Below are positions 52,788-63,969 of a stretch of DNA of 64,000 nt, piece by piece. Source of the stretch: Lampris incognitus (taxonomy: Eukaryota; Chordata; Actinopteri; Lampriformes; Lampridae). Position 1 is the first letter of the stretch. Every line of letters starts with the position of its first letter. Both the position numbers and the translations under genes were made by a program. The stretch is from the NCBI RefSeq assembly GCF_029633865.1, contig NC_079223.1, forward strand, positions 8,875,736-8,939,735. Reading direction: 5' to 3'. The notes beneath the pieces were generated by a model. It worked only from the letters and a program-made list of their open reading frames with translations. It searched no databases and was not told the DNA's origin.

Positions 52788-55444
52788 TAGGGGTCAAACG
52801 ATTATCGGCCTAGCCGATTATCGGATCTGATATTCAGCATTTTTACGATTATCAGATTTTTTTTTTATCCAATTGCCAATGAAACAAATTAATTTTAAAA
52901 TGTGTTACTTTGGCTGTGATGTAGCCGCCTCTCACTGTCTGTAGTCACCCCCCAGAGGTCTCGAGCACTGTCCCGCCCAAAGCACTCTCTTATTGGTCTT
53001 ATCAACACTAAAGGCTACTATGCCACAGACCGGAACGGAGGAACGCATTTGCACACTGGAACAGCTCCGGTGAGCGAGCGGAGCTGTGTTTCGAAGGTAA
53101 GACAGCAGATATTGCTGAAGTTGCAATAAACATCACAACCCTCTACACTGAAGTTGCAAAAACACCACAATCTTATGGTCTAGTTCTATGATGATAAGCA
53201 TGCCCAGTTTCCCAGTTATGCCACTGACAATGCCCAAATAATGCATTTTGTTACAGTAATATACAGTTAACTATAACAAGATAAAAGAGTTTATTCATGT
53301 AGCAATAGCTATATCTTTGAGTAATGTTGGTGCCAGTCCATCTCCTCATCAGCCGCTTCTCCGGGGTCGGGTTGCAGTGGCAGCAAGTTAAATAGGGCAC
53401 TCCAGACATCCCTCTCCCCAACAACACCCTCCAGCTCCTCCTGGGGGATCCCAAGGTGTTCCTAGGCCAGATTGGACATGTAGTCCCTCCAGCGAGTTGT
53501 GGGTGTACCCCGGGGTCCCCTCCCAGTTGTACCTGGGCACCTTCGCTCAGAAGGCATCCTAATTATGGCTCCTTTCAACGCGAAGGAGCAGCAGCTCTAC
53601 TCTGAGCTTCCTTCGGATGTCCGAGCTCCTCACCCTATCTCTAAGGCTTAGCCCAGACACCCTCCGGAGCAAACTCATTTCAGCCGCTTGTATCCTTGAT
53701 CTCACCCTTTCGGTCATTACCCAAAGCTCATGACCATAGGTGAGGGTTGGAACAAAGATTGACTGGTAAACTGAGAGCTTTGCCTTCCAGCTCAACTCCC
53801 CCTTCACCACAACGGTCTGATACAACGTCCACATTTCTGCTGATGCTGCACCAATCCGCCTGTCAATCTCCGGCTCCATCCTACCCTCACTCTTGAACAA
53901 GACCCCAAGATACTTGAACTCCTTCACTTGAGACAACAACTCATCTCCAACCCGGAGGGGGCAATCCACCATTTTCCGGTGGAGGACCATTCCCTCAGAC
54001 TTGGAGGTGCTGACTCTCATCCCGGCCATTTCACACTCAGCTGCAAAACTCCTCAGTGTGCGGTGGAGGTCACGTTCTGATGAAGCCAACAAAACCACAT
54101 CATCTGCGAAGAGCAGAGATGCAATTCTAAGGTTTCCAAAATGAACACACTCCTCCCCTTGGCTGCACCTTGAGATCCTGTCCATGAATAATCATAAACA
54201 GAATCGGAGACAAGGGACAACCTTGGCAAAGTCCAACACCCACGGAAAACTTGTTTGACTTTGTGCTGAGAATGCGGACACAGCTCTCACTTTGGTTATA
54301 CAAGGACTGGATGGCTTGTAGCAACTGCCCCGGTATCCCATATTCCCACAGTACCCCCCACAGAGTGCCCAAGGGTACACGGTCATAAGCCTTCTTCAAG
54401 TCCACAAAACACATGTAAACTGGCTGGTCAAACTCCCATGCCTCCCTCAGCACTTCCGCAAGGGTAAAGAGTTGGTCCGTTGTTCCACGGCCAGGACGGA
54501 ATCCGCATTGTTCCTCCTGGATCCGAGGTTCGACAATTGGTCGGAGCCTCCTTTCCAGCACCCTAGAGTAGACTTTCCCAGGGAGGCTGAGCAATGTGAT
54601 GCCCCAATAATTGGAGCACACCCTCCGGTCCAACTGGAACTTGTTTTAGCTACCATATCACGAACATAACATTACTTGCCTGAAGGAGTTTTTACATGTT
54701 TCTAGTGGAGTGCCCGCCCAGCCAAACAACTTCACACAACACTTGAAGGAATACGGATGTGATCCCCCTCCGACCATAATGTGGGCTGCAATAGCAGAGT
54801 GGCACTGTTCATGTTTCCATTCGTTGACTCCACAGGAAGTGATGAAGCAGAAGCAGTGATTCAAAGTTTTATGACTAAATTCGCTGAAAACTTTACTGCT
54901 TACAGCTCATCCAAACACTTCACACTCCACACTGCACTTTCTTGGGTCCTCGGCAAGACACCCACCTAGTGTGAAGTCAGTTGGATGAACGCTTGTCAAG
55001 AAAATCGAAGGACAGACATATATACATAAATAAATAGAGACACTCCTTCAATTTTAGTTAGCTACGGAACCGATGCTCATAATAACACAAGCTAATGTTA
55101 AGCCTCGTAGCGCTAACTTGAATGTGATAGCGAATGTCAACAAGTTCATTTGTTGATCCATAATTTAGCCAGTTGACTAGAAAAAAAATTAATAGGCTAC
55201 ATAGTTAGTTCTGGCTGGTGGGTGCTCCCTGCACTTTTTGTTTTAAGATAATGTTGAAAGTTCTCTTAATTAAACATATGCTTAAAGGTATTTCAACAAA
55301 GTTTTGTGTTGAAGTTTGTGTTACTCTAAATTGACACCAAGATTTTCTTTTTCACTGCAAATGTACATCGTTTCCAAATATCGGTTATCGGTCTCCTTGA
55401 TTACTATTGGCCTTGAAAAAAAAACCCATATCAGTTGGCCCCTA
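52788..55444. mobile_element. DNA transposon with TAGGGG...CCCCTA ends, interrupted by Rex3-like LINE
   Basis: Left end TAGGGGTCAAACGATTATCG; right end, in reverse, TAGGGGCCAACTGATATGG. The terminal repeats are imperfect but clear, and the right 250 bp match 6970-7215. Without the LINE (about 53318-54650) the element is about 1.3 kb. No transposase was recognised. The superfamily is probably hAT-like but unproven, as I could not find a convincing target duplication. Confidence 0.65.
53318..54650 (-). mobile_element. Rex3/RTE-like LINE, 5'-truncated
   Basis: The minus-strand RT begins CSNYWGITLLSLPGKVYSRV, then EEQCGFRPGRGTTDQLFTLA, VDLKKAYDRVPLGTLW, GVGLCQGCPLSPILF, and after one frame change near 54160, RIASLLFADDVVLLASS (the FADD catalytic motif). 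It continues VKEFKYLGVLFKSEGRMEPE and LTYGHELWVMTERVRSRIQA, with a further shift near 53560. The tail lies at about 53318-53350. Two frame changes make it inactive, but most codons are preserved, so it is fairly young. Inserted inside a DNA transposon. Confidence 0.9.
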
Positions 55445-55502
55445 ATTAAGCCCCTTTTTTATTTTTGTTGTGATTTTTTTCACCTATTTTTTCATATAAA
55501 AT

Positions 55503-55663
55503 TTGCACCTTTATTAGACAGTGATAGCGAAGAGGTAGACAGGAAATTGGGAGAGAGAGAGAGAGGGGTAAGACATGCAACAAAGGTCACCAGCTGGAAT
55601 CGAACTGGTGAGAGCTGCGACCATGCGGTATGCGCTGTAACCATCTGGCTATGGAGGCGCCCC
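55503..55663 (-). mobile_element. tRNA-headed SINE, family C
   Basis: The minus-strand head GGGGCGCCTCCATAGCCAG, B-box-like CCAGTTCGATTCCAGC, body GTTGCATGTCTTACCCC with a CT run, and end AATAAAGGTGCAAA match a widespread short teleost SINE type. Confidence 0.8.
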
Positions 55664-56930
55664 TATTGTGATTTTTGAAAAGTTCTTCAAACAAGTCCTT
55701 TCTAAAACTGAAATGACAAGGAACACTGCCATGAGCGGATTCATTGTCAACTAATTGCCTGCTCTCTTCGCATGCCTGAATAAATTAAACACTATAACCA
55801 AAAATGTAAAATTGCTGCCAGTATTTCCTTCACAGTAGTTAGTTCAACTGGCTTTAAGTTCTGTTACAACAACATACAACTCAAAAAAATTGATGACAAC
55901 TGAACTGCGATTAGGCAAGTGTCCCTGATTCAAAGACACACTTGTGATTATGTAGCTGGGTAAAACTCCAAATCCTGACAACTTCTGTATGCTCACAAAT
56001 AGCTGCCTACTCTAATGACACAAGAGAACATAACCGCTTTACATAAATCAATTGGATGGCAACTCAAAAAAAACCTCTATTAACACTGTCAAGAGGTCGT
56101 AGCCAAGCGAGGTCACCCATGATCCAAACAAAATGTCTTTCAGGTTGACAAACGACTCAGCTACAGTTCTAATCAGGTCTAAGTTGTTGCTGTTTCTTAA
56201 CAGATACCCAGGCAAGCCCTTCAAAAAAAAAAAAAAAAAAAGTCAACAGAGGTGTTGATAGAAAGGTGAATCATAAGAATACACAGCGTAAACTATAAAG
56301 CTTCTCAGGTCAAATGAGGTGGAACTTGCACTTGAGTTAAAAACAAACTTTTCTCAGGGTGGTAGTCATCCGAGAATAAGAACGGCAACACCATTTAAGG
56401 ATAGCTATAATCGGCCTGACAATATTTTTGCTGTTGACAAGAGCTGGCCGACAAAGCAGAAAATTCCTCAGATAAAAAAAGAGACTTGTCTGATAATCTA
56501 GAATTGCAGCTATTGGCCACATGGATTGCAAATAAATCATTGACAACGTAAACGGGGCTCAGCAACACCTGGGCTTTGGTTATCACAGGATTGTGAGGAT
56601 GTCGATGATGTCAAAGCCCTCTGCTGATCTCTGTCGTAATCATGTCCCTTCAAATATGCGATACGGACAACAGAGTGTAGTAAATAACAAAGCAGAAAGA
56701 ACAGAATCAGGACTTTCCATTGGAAATATCAAGTGCAACCAGCATATTAAATGGGTGGATGTCACCAGGCTGTAATGAATCTGAGCAGTATTATCTACAA
56801 TATCACTTTCTCTCTAAAATTTCTTTCATGCTGAAATAACACAGTTGTCAAAATATCCGCCCGCCTTCAGAACACACCATAGGAGGTGCAGAAAGCGGTT
56901 AAATAAATTCACTCAGGAGAAATAAAGGGG

Positions 56931-57493
56931 TTGTTCAGACTGCAGGCAAATCGGATGTTTCTCATATCAGATCTTTAAGAAAGACTGTCCGCACCTGTTA
57001 TGTGCAAGTGATCAGATAGGATTTGTGATGGGTTGCTGTGATAATGACGTAGGTATGAGTAACTACGTATGCTGCTGAGGCAGTTTACCAACGCGAAAGC
57101 ATGAGAAATGGAGATCCATCATCTCGCCCTCCACACAACTGCGCTGTCAAGTCACAGTGCAGGACTCCTCCGTTGCACCAGACAAACTCAGCAATGGAGG
57201 AGGGTGGTATACATTGCGATGTTCCGTGTTGCAGTTATGGCGGGCTCCGCTTCCGTCACTCTGGATTTGTCATTGTGTGTGTGTCGCATTGTGAGCGATG
57301 CAAAAGACAGCTTGAAATCTGATTTGGATGGCCACAGCATCCGGACTGAGACACGTCCGTATTAATCCGATCGGAAACCCAATTCAAACCAACTCCGAAT
57401 GTGGTTCAGATCCAATTGTCCAGACTTTCTAAAATCCATCTGGATACAATATGGATATGCTAAAAGATGGATTTGGGCTGATAGTCTGAACAA
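56931..57493. mobile_element. Non-autonomous DNA element with TTGTTCAGACT ends
   Basis: Left TTGTTCAGACTGCAGGC and right AGTCTGAACAA form an 11-bp terminal inverted repeat around 563 bp with no coding capacity. Probably hAT-like. A target duplication was not evident. Confidence 0.6.
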
Positions 57494-57550
57494 GGCAAAA
57501 GTCTGAACACATTTCTTTGCAATACACTGCAGTTAAATGGCCGAGCTTTA

Positions 57551-58367
57551 AGGCCTTTACACACCGGAGGCTTTTTTTTTTTCTCGTGCAACTAATTCGC
57601 ACGAGTGTTGGGAGACTTCCTGAAGTCCACTGTCATCTCTACTGCGAGGGTATGGTCACAGTCACACATGCGTGAAATTAACATTAGTCGCCTCCCCTTC
57701 ACTTTGATGCTATGCGAGCACAAAGGCAAATAAAATATTTGCTTCCGGTGGCCAAGGAAATTCGCATCTTTGCTTAGCGTGGAATTCAACTTTGGTGAAC
57801 TCTGACCGGCAAATCCGCAGCCTCAACTAATAGCAAAGAAGTGTGTGTGGTTGACCCTACTTGGCTGTAGTTTTCTTAGTGAGCCAGGATGGAGGAAACT
57901 TTGACTGTTGCTATGTCTAACCAGCCATTATTGTACAACACTGTTTATGAAAACTACAAACTGCCCCACAAGAGTGATGCTGTCTGGCTGGCAGTGAGTC
58001 AGGAGACAGGCATTGAATGTAAATCAATGGACAATTTATTAAAAACCTCAATTCATATTTCACGGTATACAAATATACCATGTATACCAATGTTCTTCCT
58101 CCGTATTTGTCTACTAAACCATGATAACATGTACAAGTGAGACAATTAAGTGAAGACATTTATTTATCTTTCTGTGGACTTCAGTGTACATTTTCCTGTC
58201 GCAAAACCCAACAATTGCTTGTGTGTGACCGACAACCACAACCGCTCAAAACGGACGACAAATCGGCAAATTGATTTCCGTGTGCTGCCTGTATGAATAG
58301 TTTTGATGCGCAATAACTGCAGGGGAGTATTTCGCATTTTCGTCATGTCTCCGGTGTGTAAAGGCCT
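57551..58367 (+). mobile_element. PIF/Harbinger element with MADF-like ORF remnant
   Basis: An 817-bp element with near-perfect 20-bp TIRs (AGGCCTTTACACACCGGAG...) and a TTA duplication on both sides (57548-57550, 58368-58370). TTA/TAA duplications are the PIF/Harbinger hallmark. An ORF at 57889 starts MEETLTVAMSNQPLLYNTVY, then KLPHKSDAVWLAVSQETG. This is the MADF/Myb-like DNA-binding domain that Harbinger elements encode next to their transposase. The transposase itself is absent. Confidence 0.85.
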
Positions 58368-58370
58368 TTA

Positions 58371-59663
58371 GACCTCAGGCCAGAATCAAATTCATGTGCA
58401 CACAGAGATCAACAGATTAATCTGCATTTTGAATGGATGATAGGTACAGACTTGTGTTGAATGAGCAATAATGTCATGTCATATTGGGTGATGGCTCCTC
58501 TGCAGGATTTGGCAGCTGGGCAATTCACCTAGCTTTTTCATCTCCACTGGCTCATGAGTCACTGCAACAAGGACAGACGTGCCACAGCACTTTTGCCAGT
58601 GCTGAATAAGCCTACTGAAAACAATCATATATGCTTGTAATAAGAATGTGTTGGGAATGTTGTTGCAACTTGCCAGTAATATTTGGCTTTCTCTACAAAA
58701 GACTGAGTTTGGGAATCTGCATGTACTTTAATGTGTTTATTATCTACTGCATGGGAAAGATCTTCAACTTGACTGAAATCTTAAAACGAACGTAGGAGTA
58801 TCAAAGAGTGGGACATTAGGTAACATATCTCCACAATGACAGCTACATTTCCAGTTAAGGTATGATCAAACCTCCCAACACTGAAATGTTTGAGTATCAA
58901 CATACTCAATGTCAGAGATGAAGTCAAGTTAAGCAATGACCTGTATGTTACCTATGGCAGAACAAAAGACAGGCCCTGGGCACACTGTAGGTATGTAAAA
59001 CTAATCATTCTCTGTCTGAAAGGCACTGCATCAATATCTAATCCAAGTCACTCAACTCCAAGGGGGCCTAATGAATAGTTAAGCAATTCTATTGTGGACC
59101 ATATCGTGTTCGTCCTAATATGGGGACTGCCCAAGGTAAAAGTTTACTCGTGGCGAGAAGCAGATTATCACTGACCATAATCACTCCATGATGCGTATGT
59201 CGAGGGAATCCAACATAACGATTAGCCCTGACCCATGGGACCGTAAATAGCACGACCCTGCACAACGGTTAGTGTCAGATGGCAACCTATACCAGCACGT
59301 AGACAATTCATAATGTGTACTTTATAACGCATGTAATACGAATCTACATACCCTTGCTTATGGCTAACAGTGTTAGGGTATGATATGCAAATATACTTTG
59401 TACTTTGACCCCCCCCCCTCCCCATTCTCCGCCTCTTGAGGATCTAAGGCGCCCTTGCACTAATTGCAGGCGACGTGACAAGCACTTTCGGTTACGACGT
59501 GACGACTATTCGGGTCCGTGTGATGCGAGGCGGCGCCATTTGAACTCAGCTAACTGCACACTCTCTTGCAGCTGTTGGGCCACTCTGGGCGAAGGCATCT
59601 GCCTAATGAGCAAATTCAATATACGCCTCTCCCATCTTTCCAGTACGGCACCAGCGTCTAGCG
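58371..59663. other. tmem63b intron 1, no clear feature
   Basis: AT-rich intron. A GC-richer patch at about 59440-59640 (GGCGACGTGACAAGC, GCGAGGCGGCGCC) is split from the promoter CpG island by the hAT MITE at 59664, so it may once have been part of that island. Confidence 0.45.
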
Positions 59664-60195
59664 CAGTGTTTCTCAACCGGGGGGGGGGGGGGGGGGGTGT
59701 CCGCGGACCCCTAGTGGTCCGTGGTGTAATTGCAAGGGGTCCGTGAAAATAAAATATCTTTAAAAAAAAAAAAAGATCCTATGACATTTATAGAAATAGG
59801 ATTATTTTACTCAAATGTGACTGAGACCTTTATCTACCTAAACTATAAAGGGTAACAGGACTTTTTTCTCTAATTACATGTTTCACAAGTGTAATTTATT
59901 GTATATTTGAATAAGAGATCTCGCTCCCGTTTGCGTTGTTAAAAGTTGCTGCATAAAAATTCTGTTGTTGCATATATCTGAAAGTTACTGCATAAGAATT
60001 CTGTTTTGTTAACCATATCTAAGTTACAACTGAAAGCTCTTAGAGTGAATAAATGCTATAATGCAATTTAAAATGCAGTTTCTACTGTTTCTATCAAATT
60101 GCAACCCCCTCCCCCAAGATCAGGTGGAGGGGTCCTCAGGGTAGATCAAAAATACGCAGGGGGTCCAGGACCCCCAAAAAGGTTGAGAACCACTG
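59664..60195. mobile_element. hAT-like MITE (CAGTGTTTCTCAACC ends)
   Basis: Left end CAGTGTTTCTCAACCGGGG and right end GGTTGAGAACCACTG form inverted termini around 532 bp. The right inner text GGGGGTCCAGGACCCCC mirrors the left GGACCCCTAGTGGTCC. No ORF. Expected 8-bp duplications are not evident. Confidence 0.75.
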
Positions 60196-61596
60196 GGAGA
60201 ACATGGTGGGCTCTTCGGTATCAACTTCCCCGGCGTCGGTTTGGGCGGCAGCCTTGGCGGTTGCCCGTCCTGTGCTCGGCATGCACAATAAAAATCACCG
60301 GCGTTTTCGTCGCCACGTCGGAGCGATCGTCAACACGCCGTAACACCCGGCAGGAGCGGTGTTGCTAGACACCGCAGGCGGCCGCCGGTTACCCGTCTGT
60401 AAGGTTAACCTTGCCGCCGCTCATGGCAAGCTTACTGCCAAGCTAGCGAGTCTCGGCTGCTGCTCACTTAACGTTAACGACGCGTTTGGTCGACGTCGGG
60501 TTCCTTCACAATTAACGGCCCGGCTGTCGCGGAAAAGAGCGGCAGTTAAAAACGGGCAAGGCGACGCCGGCACAGCCAACTTACCTTGCCGTTTGCGCAG
60601 AAGCGGGGTCGCCCGGCGACGGCAGCAGCTAGCGTGAAGTAGCCGTCGTCCGCGGCGCTAGCGGTTAGCTAGTAGCCGTCCTGGCTCCGCGTCCGCGGCA
60701 GCGTTACGGAAGAAGTCGGAGCCAACACTCGCCTCCGTCGAATCAAACGACGAGCGTCTCCCCCGACTACACCCCCCGTTAGCTAAGCAGCTAACTGCGA
60801 CCAGTTTGGGGGGGGGGGCTAACTTGGATGTGGCGTCTGCGGGACCTGGCTGGTACGACGATCTAACTGCGTGACAGCCGGTTCAACAACAGCCGCTGAC
60901 GAACCTGTTCGGCTAGACTCCCCACTCCCCCTCCCCTCCGGGAGGGGGGTGTAACGTAGACGTAGACGGCACAGAAGCGGAGCGCGGCGCTCCGCGGTCC
61001 ACGGGTGGCGCCGCGTTCACTGCGTCGCGCCGCTATGTCACGTACGTCTATGTTTGTCTCCGTCCAGCGCGTTTCTATGACGTCGGACTATGGACGCTGG
61101 CTAGCTTGTCGGCAGTCGCCGGGTCTTCAGCCTGCATCGTTCGAACGGGCGCGCACGATTCACGGCCAGCGACGAGAAGCTCAAGGGTCACCCTCTAAAC
61201 GCGCGTCGTCGGCGGTATTCATTTGCCTGCGCAATTGCCTCAACCGCCTCCTGGCTGAGATTTACCGGTCGCGTTTTAGTGACGTCACGGTTTGACATTG
61301 GCGTGGCTGGCTAGAGGGGTGAGGAGCAGGCTTTGTTTATTTTAATCGACGCTCTTCAAGATTTACTCGAACCACACTCCTTTTTGCACTGTATGCGAAT
61401 TGTTGTACTTTAAGAAGAGTCCGACAACAGTAACGCCGAGCAGCCTATTTGTCACTACATGCAAAACAAATCGGATAATCGTTCGTTTTAGCATTAGCTC
61501 GTTAGCATTGGTCCAGTTTCAGCGTTAGCTAAGCTACGTGTTCGCTCAAGCTAACGAGTCATTTCTCTCCATTAGAGCTGGTGTTCCGTCCAGGGG
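60196..61596. promoter_or_regulatory. CpG-island bidirectional promoter of tmem63b and mrpl14
   Basis: CpG-dense sequence between the divergent genes. On the minus strand, CGGCAAG|GTAAGT gives a clear donor at 60585, the end of tmem63b's noncoding exon 1; transcription therefore starts upstream, at about 60.6-60.9 kb. mrpl14 transcription begins somewhere in 61.3-61.59 kb. No TATA box. A palindromic CRE lies at 61280. Confidence 0.65.
61280..61287. promoter_or_regulatory. Palindromic CRE (CREB/ATF site)
   Basis: TGACGTCA, a perfect consensus, about 315 bp upstream of the mrpl14 ATG inside the CpG island. A half-site TGACGTC lies at about 61078. Confidence 0.6.
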
Positions 61597-62360
61597 ATGG
61601 CCCTCCTTCATCTCTCAAAGTCCCTCGGCGGGCATCTCGCCGAGGTCTCGTCGCTGACCCAGCAGAGGTCATTCAGGTAGGTGGAATTGTTATTTTATTG
61701 TAACCGGTTATTTTCTTGCCCGGTGCGGGATTCGATACGGAGTGTACTGCACCACAAGGCGACATCACTAACCGCTCGGCTAAAAGGTCAGACCCGTTAG
61801 CTAGGGGCTAACATGTCTTATTAGCAGTTTACATACATTATCAATGTCCTGTGTTCGTTATTACCGACATCTTCCGCTGTGCACTTCCACCGAGTGTAAA
61901 GCGTATCGCGTTGCATTTTGCATTTTTACAGCATTCATGTGGCAGTCTTACTACAGCCCTGATGACGACTGATTTTTTATTTTTTTTTTACAGTTTATCT
62001 GCTGTTGCGGCAGCCATTCAGAAAATGTCAAGAGTACGTGTCGTGGACAACAGTGCTCTTGGAAACACGCCATATCACCGAGCCCCACGCGTCATCCATG
62101 TCTACACCAAGAATGGGGTGGGGAAAGTCGGTGATAAAGTTCTACTTGCAATCAAAGGACAGAAGAAGAAGGCACTTATTGTGGGACACAAGATGCCCGG
62201 AGCTCGTATGACTCCACGTTTTGATTCGAACAATGTTGTTTTGATAGAGGACAATGGCAATCCTACAGGAACAAGAATTAAGGTCCCCTTACCTACACAT
62301 CTGCGTCAAATGGAGGGAGATTTCTCCAAGATTTTGGCCATTGCCAGTAAATTTGTGTAA
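61597..62360 (+). CDS. mrpl14: Mitochondrial ribosomal protein L14 (uL14m)
   Basis: Two coding exons, 61597-61676 and 61994-62360 (GT-AG, phase 2), 148 aa (human 145). Exon 1 encodes a basic, Ser/Leu-rich N-terminus [19 protein letters not shown] that suits a mitochondrial targeting peptide. Exon 2 holds the uL14 fold: [60 protein letters not shown] and [20 protein letters not shown]. It sits at the subunit interface of the large mitoribosomal subunit (family knowledge). Start chosen as the ATG giving the targeting peptide; an internal ATG at 62025 would lose it. Divergent from tmem63b and next to a calpain, as in human 6p21. An AATAAA near 62677 may be the polyadenylation signal. Confidence 0.97.
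61690..61838 (-). mobile_element. Solo tRNA-like terminal repeat in mrpl14 intron 1
   Basis: Almost identical to the left arm at 19486-19616: GTAACCGGTTATTTTCTTGC, a core with GGGATTCGATACGG and CTAACCGCTCGGCTAAAAGG, and CTAGGGGCTAACATGTCTTA. On the minus strand it reads as a tRNA-like module. High identity to the 19.5-20.0 kb arms implies a recent, multi-copy family. Confidence 0.75.
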
Positions 62361-63798
62361 TTACAATATCATGTGTTCAGTCTGATCACTTGTTACTCTT
62401 CGTTTTTCATATTCTCTGTCCTTTTGTTGCTCGCCTTTTCACGATTTTGGGGCACACAGGCTCTGTTTCGCCAGTGTTGAAATTTTCAGAAAACTAAAAT
62501 ACATTTGAATGTGATCATTTTATGGTGTGTCTCAGTGTCTGTGTCTAACTAAAGATTTAAACTAGTCAAATAATTTAACTTGTCTGTATTATTCTCTAAT
62601 TTGGTGGTATGTGATAGCATTTCACCTCTTTTTATACTCTTGTCATCTTGCTTTACTCGGGCCTTTCTATGCTTACAATAAATATGACCTTTAGGTCAAG
62701 TCATAATAATCAAGTGTAGAGTTTAGCCCAAGGTCATATTTACAATTGCTGTGAAGAGCACGTCTTGAAAGCAGGACATAAAACTTTTTTTTTTTTACGG
62801 ATAACATGTTTTTGAAGGCACAGCATACATTCACAACACACAAACATGATTTACAAGTTTTATCTGTGTTTAAAGAGTAAGTTTAAGGCTCTTAGTTTAA
62901 TTCTGTGTTACCTGTAAATGTGACTCCTAAAACAACACACTGCAAGAGTAACATTAAGTTCAGAAGTAAGCTGAAGGGATTTCATGCTGAATTCAGTAAA
63001 GTGGGCCGTTTCTTAATGCAATGACAATACCATGTAAAACAGGTCAGGATTGAACTTCAGGTTCAATAAGTGAAAAGGCTGAAAATAGAATTAACTCAGA
63101 CAAGACCAGCTGTACCTAAAAAGAAACATTTGCCACAAACTATGGGGCAAATATTTATTTTTATGCATAGAAGGTATTGTCTGTACTGCCACCTACAGTT
63201 GTAAAGAAAAAGTGTCTTCAAGTTGTGTCATTTTGTTTTCATTAAATCAGAAAAAATGGAAACATGAATGTAAACATAAGCACTGAATAGGACTAAACTT
63301 ATGTATTTCAAAGCACTGCATTTACAAAAACAAAAATGTTTACGCTATTTCACAATCTCTACAGAAATACGCTCACAAAGATTCATGACAGCAGTGGTTG
63401 AAGTGGTGGTTCTAACGAAAAGTTGACGTGCACTCAAAGACAGCACAACAAACATTAAGGCAGTATAAAATCAGTTAGTACAATTAACATTTCAGCTAGT
63501 GTTACCTCATGCTTTCTGACCCATGCTGTTTATAATTGAGGTTAAAAGTCTATAGCATAATGACTGCTTAATAAGTAATTTTGCATAGTTTCTATGGTAC
63601 AGGCATTAAGTAATCACCTTGGTTGGCCCTCTTTCCATTAGACACAATACTACAGGTATACTGAGGTGGGATGTGCAAGAAGGGTCGTTTACAAACGGCA
63701 AGCTAAGGCTTAGTGTTTCATGGGCTCCGGGGTCATGGCACCTATCAGGACACCGTAGCAATATTTTTACATTCCTCATCTGATGAAGAAGGTCCTCT
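62361..63798. other. mrpl14 3' UTR and calpain 3' UTR, convergent tails
   Basis: AT-rich, no coding signal. An AATAAA near 62677 on the plus strand suits mrpl14. The rest is likely the 3' UTR of the minus-strand calpain. The short ORF at 63606-63806 (minus) reads through the calpain stop region in another frame and is not a gene. Confidence 0.5.
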
Positions 63799-63969
63799 TC
63801 AACCACACATGGTCATGTACAACCACTAAAAGTTGGAAAAACAACATGGCGTTTATATGGACAGAGGAGATTGGCACATCTACCAAATATGACTTGAACA
63901 TATGACTCACCTCTGTGATATTCATCTCTGCTACTCCCGTTCCATCCTTGTCAAGTTGGCGGAAAAATC
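63799..63969 (-). CDS. Calpain catalytic subunit, last two coding exons (partial)
   Basis: Minus-strand exons 63969-63911 (59 bp) and 63825-63799 (27 bp with stop). They encode FFRQLDKDGTGVAEMNITE then WLYMTMCG-stop. This is the end of the penta-EF-hand domain, with the EF-hand loop DKDGTGVAEMN and the typical calpain C-terminus (EW L xx T M). The 59-bp and 27-bp sizes are, from memory, the usual last two coding exons of classical calpains. The gene continues off the right edge. Next to mrpl14-tmem63b, it is best read as a capn11 orthologue or close relative. Calpains are calcium-activated cytosolic cysteine proteases; the catalytic domain is not in this window. Confidence 0.86.

Noticed and set aside
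59405-59746. 113-codon plus-strand ORF upstream of the promoter
   Set aside because: It runs into the G-run of the hAT MITE; no domain, no splice support.
63606-63806. 66-codon minus-strand ORF at the right edge
   Set aside because: It overlaps the calpain stop codon in another frame; it is 3' UTR.
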